Positions 54,215 through 63,546 of a stretch of DNA of 64,000 bases are shown here, one piece after another. A program made the translations under genes and the position numbers. The DNA comes from Paracoccaceae bacterium (GTDB taxonomy: Bacteria > Pseudomonadota > Alphaproteobacteria > Rhodobacterales > Rhodobacteraceae). The notes under the pieces are model-generated. The model was not told where the DNA came from, did not search any database, and worked only from the letters and a program-made list of their open reading frames with translations. The stretch lies in NCBI GenBank assembly GCA_027486345.1, contig JAIXPH010000048.1, positions 62,001 through 126,000 on the forward strand. Reading direction: 5' to 3'. Position 1 is the stretch's first letter; each line of letters opens with the position of its first letter.

Positions 54215-54613
54215 TCAGGCGCCCAAGCCGCCCGAAGGCACCAGCGTCACGCCATTGATCTGCCAGCCATCGGGCGTTTCGACCATCTGGTAATCCAGCA
54301 CATGGCCGCGCCCCTGCGCATCGGTGATCAACACCCGCTGGACCGTGGACCCGGCGACCTGGCGCTGCTCCAGCATCCGCACCTCTGCTGGGCGGTGGAC
54401 CATGGGATAGCCGTTGCGGACCATCATGCCGAAATTGTCCGCCGTGCCGAAGATGCCCTTGATGACGGGCGAGGCAAAGCTGAAGGCACGGTTGAAGTCG
54501 TCAGCCTTGAACGCCTCGATCTGGTTCAGGATGGTGGATTGCAGCGGGTTGTCCTGTGCTTGCACGGGCAACGCGGCAAGAGAGAGCAGGAAAGCAAAGG
54601 CAGGTCCGCGCAT
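54215..54613 (-). CDS. DUF4864 domain-containing exported protein
   Basis: A 132-residue protein. Residues 1-20 are a signal peptide (MRGPAFAFLLSLAALPVQAQ). The mature part has ILNQIEAFKADDFNRAFSFASPVIKGIFGTADNFG and GYPMVHRPAEVRMLEQRQVAG, which match the DUF4864 family; function unknown. The fold is NTF2-like by appearance. The start at 54613 is chosen for the signal peptide. It lies in the same direction as the beta-helix gene, with a 100-base gap. Confidence 0.88.
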   Translation of the reverse strand: MRGPAFAFLLSLAALPVQAQDNPLQSTILNQIEAFKADDFNRAFSFASPVIKGIFGTADNFGMMVRNGYPMVHRPAEVRMLEQRQVAGSTVQRVLITDAQGRGHVLDYQMVETPDGWQINGVTLVPSGGLGA

Positions 54614-54691
54614 GGCAGGTTCCTTTCGCGGTGATGTCCCCGCGAAGGAGTTTAGGGCGGCGGGGTGAGCCGTCCAGTGGCCCGCAGGGGT

Positions 54692-54753
54692 GGTGCGCAA
54701 TGAATGCGCACCCTACGGGCTACGGGCTGTAGGGTGCGCATTCATTGCGCACC
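54692..54753. repeat. 25-bp inverted repeat with nested hairpins
   Basis: Arms 54692-54716 and 54729-54753 are a perfect inverted repeat of 25 bases around a 12-base loop. Each arm begins GGTGCGCA and contains its own small hairpin (GGTGCGCA/TGCGCACC). Similar GTAGGGTGCGCATTCATTGC repeats are common between genes in proteobacteria. It lies 11 bases beyond the lysK stop. Confidence 0.85.
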
Positions 54754-54764
54754 CCGGTCAGCGA

Positions 54765-56342
54765 TCAGGCCAGTTCGCCCGCCAACCCCTTATCGATCAG
54801 CGCAATCGTCTCGGCCACGCCGTAAAGCGCCACGAACCCGCCAAAGCGCGGGCCGTCCGATGCGCCCAAGAGCACCTCATAGAGAGCCTTGAACCAGTCG
54901 CGCAGCGGCTCAAACCCGTGATCCTTGCCCACAGCGAAAACCATGGATTGCAGCGCATCGGCATCCAGCCCGCCGTCCCATGCGGCAAGGCGTGCGCGCA
55001 GATCGACCATGGCGGCGCGTTCCTGATCATTGGGCAGGCGGAACACCCGGTTCGGGGCGATCTTGTCGGCAAAGTAGCGCACGGCAAAGCCCGCCGCCGC
55101 GTCCAGATCAGGGTGCGTCTCAGGCGAGGCTTCGGGCGCATAGGCGCGGATATAACCCCACAGGCCTTTGGCATCCTTGGCCCCGGCGACCGAAGCGAGG
55201 TTCAGAAGCATCGAGAACGGCACCACCATCTTGGACTCGGGCGGGTTGCCGGAATGGATGTGCCAGACCGGGTTGTTCACCTGACCGTCCACATCCTGCG
55301 TCGGATAGGCGCGGAGTTGCTGGTGATATTCGTCCACCGCACGCGGGATCACGTCGAAATGCATCCGCTTCGCCGTCTTGGGCTTTTGATACATGAAGTA
55401 GGACAGCGACTCCGTCGCGGCATAGGACAGCCATTCGTCGATTGTCAGGCCATTGCCTTTGGATTTGGAAATCTTCTGGCCCTGATCATCCAAGAACAGC
55501 TCATAGGTCATATGGTTGGGTTTGCGCCCGCCCAAAACCTCACATATTCCGTCATAGATCGGGGTGTTGGTGGAATGGTCCTTGCCATACATCTCAAAGT
55601 CCACATCCAGCGCCGCCCAGCGGGCGCCGAAATCGGGCTTCCATTGCAGCTTCACGTTACCGCCCGTGACCGGCAGGGTCCATTCGCGGCCATCCTCGTC
55701 GTCAAAGGTGATGGTCGCATCCTTGGCGTTCACCTCTTTCATCGGGACATAAAGCACCCGGCCCGTTTCCGGATGGATCGGCAGGAAAGCGGAATAGGTT
55801 TTCTGCCGCTCATCGCGCAGGGACGCCAGCATGATCGCCATGATCGCGTCATAGCGTTCGGCAGCCAGCCGCAGCGTGTCGTCAAAGCGGCCCGACTTGT
55901 AGAAGTCGGTCGCCGAGATGAACTCATACTCGAACCCGAAGGTATCCAGAAACCGCCGCAGCATGGCGTTGTTGTGATGGCCGAAGCTGTCATATTCGCC
56001 GTAAGGATCGGGGACCGAGGTCAGCGGCTTTTGCATGTGCTGGCGCAGCATATCCTGTTGCGGCACGTTTTCCGGCACCTTGCGCATGCCGTCCACATCG
56101 TCGGAAAAACAGATCAGACGGGTCGGGATGTCGCTGATGATCTCGAACGCGCGGCGGATCATCGTCGTGCGCGCCACCTCGCCGAAGGTGCCGATATGGG
56201 GCAGGCCGGACGGGCCATAGCCCGTCTCGAACAGGACATAGCCCTTGGCCGGTGCCTTCTTTTCAAAGCGTTTGAGGATCGCCCGCGCCTCTTCAAAGGG
56301 CCATGCTTTCGATTTCATCGCGGCGTCACGCAGGGCAGACAT
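54765..56342 (-). CDS. lysK: Lysine-tRNA ligase, class I
   Basis: A 525-residue class I lysyl-tRNA synthetase, the type found in archaea and alphaproteobacteria, not the class II LysS of most bacteria. The HIGH-like PHIGTFGE and KMSKS-like KISKSKG motifs are both present, along with [12 protein letters not shown]. The start ATG 56342 has GAGGAT seven bases upstream. The GTAGGG repeat follows its stop. Confidence 0.96.
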   Translation of the reverse strand: MSALRDAAMKSKAWPFEEARAILKRFEKKAPAKGYVLFETGYGPSGLPHIGTFGEVARTTMIRRAFEIISDIPTRLICFSDDVDGMRKVPENVPQQDMLRQHMQKPLTSVPDPYGEYDSFGHHNNAMLRRFLDTFGFEYEFISATDFYKSGRFDDTLRLAAERYDAIMAIMLASLRDERQKTYSAFLPIHPETGRVLYVPMKEVNAKDATITFDDEDGREWTLPVTGGNVKLQWKPDFGARWAALDVDFEMYGKDHSTNTPIYDGICEVLGGRKPNHMTYELFLDDQGQKISKSKGNGLTIDEWLSYAATESLSYFMYQKPKTAKRMHFDVIPRAVDEYHQQLRAYPTQDVDGQVNNPVWHIHSGNPPESKMVVPFSMLLNLASVAGAKDAKGLWGYIRAYAPEASPETHPDLDAAAGFAVRYFADKIAPNRVFRLPNDQERAAMVDLRARLAAWDGGLDADALQSMVFAVGKDHGFEPLRDWFKALYEVLLGASDGPRFGGFVALYGVAETIALIDKGLAGELA

Positions 56343-56453
56343 CGGCAATCCTCAAGGAAACGTGCGGAAACCCCATGTCGCCGCAGCCCCCGTCCTCTAT
56401 TGCCGCCCCCGCCCCGCGTCAATAATCATGGGGCAAACAGAAAGGATCACATC

Positions 56454-56876
56454 ATGTCTGACTCGCCCCCGTCGATGTCCCCGCAGGATGCGCTGGTCGC
56501 CGTGATGATCGCGGTCTCTGCGTCGGACGAACAGTTGCGGACGGCCGAACTGGTGGCCATTCAGCGCATCGTCAACCATGCGCCGATCTTCGCGGGCTAT
56601 GACAGCGACCGTATCCGCCAGATCAGCCAGACCGTCTTTGACCTGTTCGAAGAAGAGGACGGGCTGGACGCCCTGTTTGGCCTGATCCGCGACGCCCTGC
56701 CCGAACGCCTGAATGAAACCGCCTATGCGCTGGCCTGTGACGTGGTGGCCGCCGATGGCAAGCTGCCCGACATGGAGCTGCGCATGCTGGAAGAGGTGCG
56801 CGAGGAATTGGCGGTGGACCGCCTGCACGCCGCCGCCATCGAATGGGGCGCAAGGGTCAGGCACCTGCGCGCCTGA
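56454..56876 (+). CDS. TerB-like (tellurite resistance) protein
   Basis: A 140-residue all-helical protein of the TerB family. SPQDALVAVMIAVSASDEQLRTAELVAIQRIVN and ALACDVVAADGKLPDMELRMLEEVRE are two repeated EF-hand-like helix pairs. Members bind metal and are linked with stress; no other ter genes are present. Divergent from lysK. Confidence 0.85.
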   Translation: MSDSPPSMSPQDALVAVMIAVSASDEQLRTAELVAIQRIVNHAPIFAGYDSDRIRQISQTVFDLFEEEDGLDALFGLIRDALPERLNETAYALACDVVAADGKLPDMELRMLEEVREELAVDRLHAAAIEWGARVRHLRA

Positions 56877-56908
56877 CCTTTCTGGATTATTGGCCCCGGC
56901 CAAAGGTC
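56875..56908. terminator. Stem-loop between convergent genes
   Basis: GACCTTT/AAAGGTC arms (56875-56881 and 56902-56908) enclose an inner TTGGCC/GGCCAA dyad (56890-56895 and 56898-56903). It overlaps the terB stop and lies just before the MotB gene end, without a U-tract. Confidence 0.45.
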
Positions 56909-56909
56909 A

Positions 56910-58085
56910 TCACGGCCCTTCGGGATAATCGATCTCGATCTCGATCCGGCGATTCTTGGCGCGGCCTTCTTCGGTGGTGTTGTCGGCGATGGGCTGCGTC
57001 TCGCCTTTTGACACGGCGTCAATCCGGGCGGGATCGACCCCTCCGCTGCCGACCAGTTCGCGCACGACAGCGGCGGCCCGCGCAGAGCCAAGGCCGAGGT
57101 TGTCGACAAAGGGCGACCCGCCCCCCAGCGGGACGTTGTCAGTATGTCCGGTGACCTTGATGGTCACCTCCGGCGACAGGGCGCTGGTCACGATGCGGCC
57201 CAGCAGGTCCCGCGCCTCATCCGTCAGATCGGCAGAGCCAGAGACGAAGCCACCGCCCTGCCCCACCATGACCACAACCGTGCCATCACGCCGCTCCAAC
57301 GTGACCAGGCCACTGGCCAATTCCTGTTCCAGCGCGACGGACAGCTTTGCCTTGGCAAAACCGGGGCTGCGGCCGGGTCCAGAGGCATTGCCACCCTCGC
57401 CACCCTGGCCCACCTCACCCTCGGCCAGAGCGGTGGTGCCGTTCGCGGGTTGGGTGTCTTCGGCGGGGTCGGACTCCTGCGCGGCCTCACCTGCCGCCTG
57501 CTGCGCCGCGGACTCAGGGACGGGCTCCGCGACGGTTCCCGCCGCCTTGGCCAAGGCTTCAGCCACGGCCTTGGCGTCTGGCTGGCCTTCGCCTTCGGGC
57601 AGACGCAGGGTGACGGTGGTATCGCCTTGCTCCACCTTCACCTCGCCATTCGTCAGGGCCTCCATCAGCGCCTCGGCGGCAGCCCGCGCGTCCTTGCGTG
57701 CCTGATCCTCGGGCTTTTCATCGGTCTCGGGTGAGGCTGATCCAGAGGGCGGCTCCGCCTCCCCCGGACCATCGCCGTTGCCGGGCGCGAAATCGAGTTC
57801 AAGGACCGATCCCGGCCCGGTTTCCTTCATGATCGGCGCGATCATCGAGGAGCCGAAGGTTTCGCGCATCGACCCGGCCATCTTTTCAAAGGACGGCTCG
57901 TCGAACTTGGCAAAGCCAAGGATAAGCACGAAGAAGGCCATCAGGTTCGTGGCGATATCGGCGAATGTGGCCAACCATGCCGGGGCACCGACCGGCGGGC
58001 ATTTCGGGCAGTCGTCATCGTCGTCATCATCGACGACAGGGGGCATGCCCCCCTTGACCGGCAATTGCCGCACGTTCGATGCCAT
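56910..58085 (-). CDS. motB: Flagellar motor protein MotB/PomB-like
   Basis: A 391-residue stator subunit. An aspartate-rich N terminus (VVDDDDDDDCPKCPPVGAP) with CxxC leads to the single span WLATFADIATNLMAFFVLIL, whose D43 is the ion-binding aspartate. A long Ala/Glu-rich linker (about residues 95-245) and C-terminal OmpA-like peptidoglycan-binding domain (HTDNVPLGGG, then AKNRRIEIEIDYPEGP) follow. The N terminus resembles PomB of sodium-driven motors more than MotB. motA is immediately upstream on the same strand, one base away. Confidence 0.92.
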   Translation of the reverse strand: MASNVRQLPVKGGMPPVVDDDDDDDCPKCPPVGAPAWLATFADIATNLMAFFVLILGFAKFDEPSFEKMAGSMRETFGSSMIAPIMKETGPGSVLELDFAPGNGDGPGEAEPPSGSASPETDEKPEDQARKDARAAAEALMEALTNGEVKVEQGDTTVTLRLPEGEGQPDAKAVAEALAKAAGTVAEPVPESAAQQAAGEAAQESDPAEDTQPANGTTALAEGEVGQGGEGGNASGPGRSPGFAKAKLSVALEQELASGLVTLERRDGTVVVMVGQGGGFVSGSADLTDEARDLLGRIVTSALSPEVTIKVTGHTDNVPLGGGSPFVDNLGLGSARAAAVVRELVGSGGVDPARIDAVSKGETQPIADNTTEEGRAKNRRIEIEIDYPEGP

Positions 58086-58086
58086 G

Positions 58087-58848
58087 TCAGGCCGCCATCA
58101 GCTTTTCCTGCGCCTTGGGCGGCAGGACGGCGATCATGTTTTCCTGCACATTGCGCGGACTTTCCCCGCGGGCGATGCCGCGCAGACCCTCGATCACCAT
58201 TTGCCGATAGGCCACCTCATCACCGGTGAGACCTTCCAGCTTGACGAGGATCGGACCGAAAATGACGTTCGCCACCAGAGCACCATAGAGTGTCGTCAGC
58301 AGCGCCACAGCCATCGATGGACCGATGGACTTCGGGTCGGACATGTTGCCCAGCATCAGCACCAGACCGATCAGCGTGCCGACCATCCCCATGGCCGGGC
58401 CATAATCGACCCATGCCTTCACCGCGGCCTGATTGGCCTCGTGGCGCGATTTCATCGCCTTGATTTCCATCTTCAACTGCTTGGTCAACTTCGCTTCATC
58501 CGCGCCATCGACCAGCATTTGCAGGCCCTTTTCGCAGAACTTGTCCGGCACCGCCTGACCTTCCAGCGCCATCATCCCGTCCTTGCGCGCGATGGTGGAC
58601 AATTCGACCATACGCTCGATCAGCGTCTCGACGGGCGGGACAGAGGATTTGAACGCTTTTCCCATCGCCTTGAAATGGCTCAGAAAGACATCCATCGGCT
58701 TGGTCAGCATCACCACGAAAACGGTTCCGCCAAACACGATCACGACAGAGGCGTAGTCAACGAAAGGTGCCACGCCCCCGGCATAGATCATGGACCCGAC
58801 AATCATCACGGTTGCCCCGATGATGCCGACAAGAGTTGCGATATCCAT
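58087..58848 (-). CDS. motA: Flagellar motor protein MotA/PomA-like
   Basis: A 253-residue stator subunit with four membrane spans (MDIATLVGIIGATVMIVGS, FVDYASVVIVFGGTVFVVM, then two after residue 145: WVDYGPAMGMVGTLIGLVLML and LLTTLYGALVANVIFGPI). Family motifs are GGTVFVVML and LLTTLYGAL. It pairs with the motB gene, which starts one base after its stop. No other flagellar genes are in the window, so the stator locus is separate from a main flagellar cluster. Confidence 0.94.
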   Translation of the reverse strand: MDIATLVGIIGATVMIVGSMIYAGGVAPFVDYASVVIVFGGTVFVVMLTKPMDVFLSHFKAMGKAFKSSVPPVETLIERMVELSTIARKDGMMALEGQAVPDKFCEKGLQMLVDGADEAKLTKQLKMEIKAMKSRHEANQAAVKAWVDYGPAMGMVGTLIGLVLMLGNMSDPKSIGPSMAVALLTTLYGALVANVIFGPILVKLEGLTGDEVAYRQMVIEGLRGIARGESPRNVQENMIAVLPPKAQEKLMAA

Positions 58849-58924
58849 GTCTACCCCGTTTCCAGACGCACCCGACGGGGTCTAGAACGCCGGAAACACC
58901 CGCGCTGTTAGCGGGGATCGCCAA

Positions 58925-60388
58925 TCAGGCGTAAAGCGCCGCCCAGCGGCCAAGCAGGTCGCGCTGCAGTCCGCGCGCCCGGCGCAGCCATGCCTTGCCA
59001 CCGGGCGGGCTTTCACGCTCGGCCATGCTCAACCCGTCGCGGCGCTTGGTATCGCCAGAGAGGATGGCAAAGACCAATTCGCGGCCCGAGGCAGGCTGGA
59101 TATAGCCCACAAGGGTTGAGGCAAAGTTCAGCGTCCCGGTCTTGCCGATCACCTTGACCGGACCGGCAAGCCCCTCTTCGCCTTCTTCCGGCGCACCCAG
59201 ATTGCGCAGCACCGCCTTGAAGGTCTGCGCCATCGGCGTGGCCTGCGCGGCGACCAGGGCGCGCACGAATTCCTGTGCGCTGATGCGGGATGCCGCCCCC
59301 AGTCCGGAATGGTCAACAAACTTGCCCCGCGCGCCCAGACGGTCCGCCGCCCACTCGGTCATCGCCGCCCCAGAGGCCGCCAGCCGCCCGGCACCAGAGG
59401 CGGACAGCCCCATCACCTCGGCCGTGAGGTTGGTGGAATGGCGCAGCATGCCGCGCAGCACATCAGGCAGCGGGTCCGATCCGAACTGCGCCAGCACCTG
59501 CCCCGCCGGGCGCTGCCCCACGAGGGCGGGCGCAGGCAGGTCGATCCCCTGCGCGCGGGCCAGCACATGGAACACCTCGGCCGCATAGCGCCCCGGATGG
59601 CGGACCGGCAACCACCGGCTGCCGCCTTTGCCCAGGGCGGCAGCGGCGACGGTCCATTCCTCGGCCTCTTGGCCGTTGCGATAGGTGAAGAGGGGGCTTT
59701 CCCGGTCCGCCACCGACACTCGCGCCATGCTGACGGGGGGAACGAAGCGTTCCCCCCGCGCGTCTACAGACGTGCCCCAGCCGCCTTTCTGGCGCTTCCA
59801 TTCAAAATAGACGCGGTTGAAATTCAGGTTCAGGCCTGAAATTGCGGGGTTGTAGCCCACGTAATCGGGCTGGTCGGTGCTGATCTCGTCAATCTCGGGC
59901 AGGACGCCATCCCAGACCAGAAAACGCCCGGTGCAGCCGCGCACGCCCGCACCTTTCAGCGCTGCCACCAGATCACCCAGATCATCGGTGTCCAACAAGG
60001 GATCCCCCGATCCCGCCAGCACCAGATCGCCCTGCACGAGGCCACCCGCCACAGGCCCAGTCGCCAAGACCTGCGTGACAAAGCGATGCCCGGTCCCCAA
60101 CCGCTCCAACGCGTAAAGCGTGGTGATGGCCTTGGCCGTGCTGGCCGGGGGCAAGGCGGTATCGGGTGCGACCGCCTCAAGCACCTGCCCGCTGCGCGCA
60201 TCGGCAACGACAAGCCCCGTCGCACCGCCCAGATTGGCCGCCGCCACCAGCGCCGCCGCGTCCGGCCCCGCCGCACGTTGCCGAGCGGCGTCACTGCCGG
60301 GCCGGGCCTTGGGGCGCGTTTCCGCCCAAACCGGGGCAGCTGCCACTCCGGCCAAAAGAACGCCCAAGACGCCACGCCGTGAAATCAT
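58925..60388 (-). CDS. dacB: D-alanyl-D-alanine carboxypeptidase/endopeptidase (PBP4, DacB-like)
   Basis: A 487-residue class C penicillin-binding protein that trims peptidoglycan stem peptides. SxxK is PASTAKAIT, SxN is HSTNLTAE, and KTG is IGKTGTLNFAST. Its N terminus MISRRGVLGVLLAGVAAAPVWA is a twin-arginine signal (RR followed by hydrophobic residues), which is unusual for PBP4 proteins. ATG 60388 is used because the in-frame GTG one codon upstream has no benefit. Confidence 0.92.
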   Translation of the reverse strand: MISRRGVLGVLLAGVAAAPVWAETRPKARPGSDAARQRAAGPDAAALVAAANLGGATGLVVADARSGQVLEAVAPDTALPPASTAKAITTLYALERLGTGHRFVTQVLATGPVAGGLVQGDLVLAGSGDPLLDTDDLGDLVAALKGAGVRGCTGRFLVWDGVLPEIDEISTDQPDYVGYNPAISGLNLNFNRVYFEWKRQKGGWGTSVDARGERFVPPVSMARVSVADRESPLFTYRNGQEAEEWTVAAAALGKGGSRWLPVRHPGRYAAEVFHVLARAQGIDLPAPALVGQRPAGQVLAQFGSDPLPDVLRGMLRHSTNLTAEVMGLSASGAGRLAASGAAMTEWAADRLGARGKFVDHSGLGAASRISAQEFVRALVAAQATPMAQTFKAVLRNLGAPEEGEEGLAGPVKVIGKTGTLNFASTLVGYIQPASGRELVFAILSGDTKRRDGLSMAERESPPGGKAWLRRARGLQRDLLGRWAALYA

Positions 60389-60463
60389 CACCCACCCCCA
60401 CTGTGTTGCGGCAAAGGTTACGTGCGACGCAGACCCTTTATCAAGCGCGCCGAGACAAAGCGG

Positions 60464-61060
60464 TCAGCCCCGCCACTCGCCCCGCGCGCGAATGGCGCTG
60501 GAGGAACTGCCATCCATGGGCAAATTCACGAAACACCACGCCGGGGCGGCGCGGTTGCGCAACACCTCGCCCCGGTCCACACCGTGTTCGCCAAAGATCC
60601 GCGCGGCGCGACTGCTGCGCGCGGCCACGCCCCAACCCGGACGGGCCAAGACGCCGACGGGCACCATGCGCAAGATATCCTGCCAATGGTTCCAGCGGTC
60701 GAACTGCACCAGATTGTCCGCCCCCATCAGCCAGACGAACCGCACGCCGGGATAGATCGCCTTCAGCCGCTGGATCGTCTGCGCGGTAAAGCGCGTGCCC
60801 AGACGGCTTTCCAGATCGGTCACCGTCACGCGCGGATCGTGCATCACCGCCCGCGCCCGCGCCATCCGGTCAGCCAAGGGCGCAGGACCGCGTGCCTTCA
60901 GCGGGTTGCCGGGACTGACCAGCCACCACACCCGGTCCAGACCCATGCGCTTGAGCGCCTCACGCGTGATATGAACATGACCAGCATGAGCCGGATCAAA
61001 CGACCCGCCCAACAACCCGATCACCATGCCCCGGCGCGCCGGGGGAAAGCCTGCCCGCAC
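60464..61060 (-). CDS. nadD: Nicotinate-nucleotide adenylyltransferase
   Basis: A 198-residue enzyme that makes nicotinate adenine dinucleotide in NAD synthesis. [11 protein letters not shown] is the nucleotide-binding motif and SSSAIRARG the C-terminal ISSTxIR-like motif. The start is inferred to be GTG at 61060: GGGAGG stands seven bases upstream (61068-61074). Other possible starts are ATG 61027 and the longer frame to 61147. Confidence 0.93.
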   Translation of the reverse strand: MRAGFPPARRGMVIGLLGGSFDPAHAGHVHITREALKRMGLDRVWWLVSPGNPLKARGPAPLADRMARARAVMHDPRVTVTDLESRLGTRFTAQTIQRLKAIYPGVRFVWLMGADNLVQFDRWNHWQDILRMVPVGVLARPGWGVAARSSRAARIFGEHGVDRGEVLRNRAAPAWCFVNLPMDGSSSSAIRARGEWRG

Positions 61061-61170
61061 GCCAAAGCCTCCCTCGCGCAGATACGGGCCGAAGGGGAAG
61101 CACCCCAAGTTGCCCTTGTCCAGCATTATCGCTACATGTGCCCCCAATCATCGGATTCAGGAGCGGCGGA

Positions 61171-62826
61171 ATGGCCTCGTATCAATACGTCTATCACATG
61201 GACGGTGTGTCCAAGACCTATCCGGGCGGAAAAAAGGTTTTCGAGAACATCCGCCTGAACTTCCTGCCCGGCGTCAAGATCGGCGTCGTCGGCGTCAACG
61301 GCGCGGGGAAATCCACCCTGCTGCGCGTGATGGCGGGCTGGGACAAGGATTTTCAGGGCGAGGCCTGGGCCGCCAAGGGCGCCAAGGTCGGCTACCTGCC
61401 CCAGGAACCCAAGCTGGAAGAAGCCCTGACGGTGCGTGAAAACGTCAAGCTGGGCGTGGCGGAAAAGCAGGCAAAGCTGGACCGCTACAACGAACTGGCG
61501 ATGAACTACTCGGACGAAACCGCCGAAGAGATGGCCCAGCTACAGGACGTGATCGACGCCGAAAACCTGTGGGAACTGGACAACCAGATCGACATCGCGA
61601 TGGAAGCCCTGCGCTGCCCACCCGATGACGCCAATGTGGCCACCCTGTCAGGCGGCGAGCGTCGCCGCGTCGCGCTGTGCAAGCTGCTGCTTGAAGCGCC
61701 CGACATGCTGCTATTGGACGAACCGACCAACCACCTTGACGCCGAGACCATCGCTTGGCTGCAAAAGCACCTGATCGAATACAAGGGCACGATCCTGACG
61801 GTCACCCACGACCGTTATTTCCTTGACGACATCACAACCTGGATTCTGGAACTGGAACGTGGCCGCGGCCTGCCGCATGAGGGCAACTATTCCTCGTGGC
61901 TGGATGCCAAGGCCAAGCGACTGGCGCAGGAAGCCCGCGAAGACAAGGCCAAGCAAAAGGTTCTGGAAAAGGAACTGGAATGGATTCGCGCCGGGGCCAA
62001 GGCCCGTCAGGCCAAATCCAAGGCCCGTATCTCGGCCTATGAAAAGATGGCTGACGAATCGATCAAGGATCTGGTCGGGCGCGCGCAGATCATCATCCCG
62101 CATGGACCGCGTCTGGGGTCCAAGGTCATCGAGTTCGAAAATGTCTCGAAGGCGATGGGCGACAAGCAACTGATCGAGAACCTGTCCTTCTCGCTGCCGC
62201 CGGGCGGCATCGTCGGCGTGATCGGCCCCAACGGTGCCGGTAAATCCACGCTGATGAAGATGATCACCGGTCAGGAAAAGCCCGACACCGGCACCATCAC
62301 GCTGGGCGAGACCGTGCAACTGTCCTACGTGGACCAGTCCCGCGATTCGCTGGACCCGAACAAGAACGTCTGGGAAGAGATATCCGACTCGCTCGACATC
62401 GTGGTGCTGGGCGACGCCGAGGTGAACAGCCGGGCCTATTGCTCCTCCTTCAACTTCAAGGGGTCGGACCAGCAGAAAAAGGTCGGCATCCTGTCGGGCG
62501 GGGAACGCAACCGCGTCCACATGGCCAAGCTGTTGAAATCCGGCGGCAACGTGTTGCTGTTGGACGAACCGACCAACGATCTGGACGTGGAAACGCTGCA
62601 AGCGCTGGAAGCCGCGATCGAAGAATTCGCGGGCTGCGCGGTCATCATCTCGCACGACCGCTTCTTCCTTGACCGTCTTTGCACGCATATCCTCGCCTTC
62701 GAGGGCGATGCCCATGTCGAATGGTTCGAAGGCAACTTCGAGGCCTATGAACAAGACAAGATCCGCCGCCTTGGTGCGGATTCGGTCGAACCCAAGCGCG
62801 TGAAGCACAAGAAGTTCTCGCGCTGA
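61171..62826 (+). CDS. ettA: Energy-dependent translational throttle protein EttA
   Basis: A 551-residue ABC-F protein with two ATPase domains. Walker A motifs are GVNGAGKST and GPNGAGKST, signature LSGGERRRVAL and LSGGERNRVHM, and Walker B regions LLLDEPTNHLD and LLLDEPTNDLD. A linker helix region (about residues 240-310) and arm (about residues 96-140) are EttA features. EttA binds the ribosomal E site and gates translation according to the ATP/ADP ratio. ATG 61171 is preceded by AGGAGCGGCGG. Confidence 0.96.
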   Translation: MASYQYVYHMDGVSKTYPGGKKVFENIRLNFLPGVKIGVVGVNGAGKSTLLRVMAGWDKDFQGEAWAAKGAKVGYLPQEPKLEEALTVRENVKLGVAEKQAKLDRYNELAMNYSDETAEEMAQLQDVIDAENLWELDNQIDIAMEALRCPPDDANVATLSGGERRRVALCKLLLEAPDMLLLDEPTNHLDAETIAWLQKHLIEYKGTILTVTHDRYFLDDITTWILELERGRGLPHEGNYSSWLDAKAKRLAQEAREDKAKQKVLEKELEWIRAGAKARQAKSKARISAYEKMADESIKDLVGRAQIIIPHGPRLGSKVIEFENVSKAMGDKQLIENLSFSLPPGGIVGVIGPNGAGKSTLMKMITGQEKPDTGTITLGETVQLSYVDQSRDSLDPNKNVWEEISDSLDIVVLGDAEVNSRAYCSSFNFKGSDQQKKVGILSGGERNRVHMAKLLKSGGNVLLLDEPTNDLDVETLQALEAAIEEFAGCAVIISHDRFFLDRLCTHILAFEGDAHVEWFEGNFEAYEQDKIRRLGADSVEPKRVKHKKFSR

Positions 62827-62860
62827 TCCAACCGCCGCACCAGCGGCGCATCGACAACGC

Positions 62861-62892
62861 GCGGCGCGGCGGCCACAGTCGGGCCGCGCCGC
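62861..62892. terminator. GC-rich stem-loop after ettA
   Basis: GCGGCGCGGC (62861-62870) pairs perfectly with GCCGCGCCGC (62883-62892) across a 12-base loop, 35 bases past the ettA stop. No U-tract follows. Confidence 0.5.
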
Positions 62893-62983
62893 AGCGGAGC
62901 GCCTTGCGCGCGGTCCGTGACGCGGCGTTAATGGTGCCCGCCCGCATTCCGCCCGCGAATCGTCCCTTCTTCAGGTGCCCGCC

Positions 62984-63469
62984 ATGACTGTCGTCAGACC
63001 GCTTGTCCTTTGCATCGCTGCCACCCTGTCCTGCGCTGCGCCCGCATCGGCACAGACCCTCGTGTTTGAAGGGTTCCAGACGGTGAACCGCTTTGACGTG
63101 ACCGGGGCGGCGGTGGAGTATCGCTTTTCCCCCTTCCGCGAGAAGAACGGCACCGCCTATTCGGTCATCCTGCGCGGCATGTATGACAGCGGCGACAATG
63201 GCTGGCTGGGGGCGGGCCTGCACATCCGCCACGACTACGCCAGCGGCTGGTTCGTCGAAGGCGCGACGATGCCGGGCTATTACGACCACTCCGGCCCCGC
63301 CTATTACCTTGGCTCTGAACTGGAATTCTTCAGCTATATCGGCGTCGGCCGCCGTTTGGGGGATGCCAATTTCGTCTCGGTCATGTTCGGGCATCTTTCG
63401 AACGCCAACACGGGCGACATCAACCCGGGCCGCAACTCTGTCTCGGTCCGGTTCGGCACCAGTTTCTGA
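62984..63469 (+). CDS. PagL-like lipid A deacylase (acyloxyacyl hydrolase)
   Basis: A 161-residue outer-membrane beta-barrel protein. The N terminus is a Sec signal peptide (MTVVRPLVLCIAATLSCAAPASA). The C-terminal FGHLSNANTGDINPGRNSVSVRFG matches the catalytic region of PagL with HxSNA and NxGxN, and ends with a phenylalanine as barrel proteins do. PagL removes the 3-O-acyl chain of lipid A. ATG 62984 has AGGTG upstream. Confidence 0.85.
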   Translation: MTVVRPLVLCIAATLSCAAPASAQTLVFEGFQTVNRFDVTGAAVEYRFSPFREKNGTAYSVILRGMYDSGDNGWLGAGLHIRHDYASGWFVEGATMPGYYDHSGPAYYLGSELEFFSYIGVGRRLGDANFVSVMFGHLSNANTGDINPGRNSVSVRFGTSF

Positions 63470-63546
63470 TCGCGGAACCGCGCTGCGGGTCTTGGGTTGG
63501 GATGCGCGCGGGCCAGTGCCCGCCCAACCCCGACCGGAGGTCTGAC

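Noticed and set aside
54690-56876. A very long plus-strand open frame (about 700 codons) antisense to lysK
   Set aside because: Only the last 140 residues (TerB-like) look like a protein. The rest is low-complexity, basic sequence that follows from high GC codon bias on the real minus-strand gene.
56454-56876. TerB-like gene as part of a tellurite-resistance island
   Set aside because: No other ter genes nearby; single TerB-domain proteins are common in alphaproteobacterial cores.
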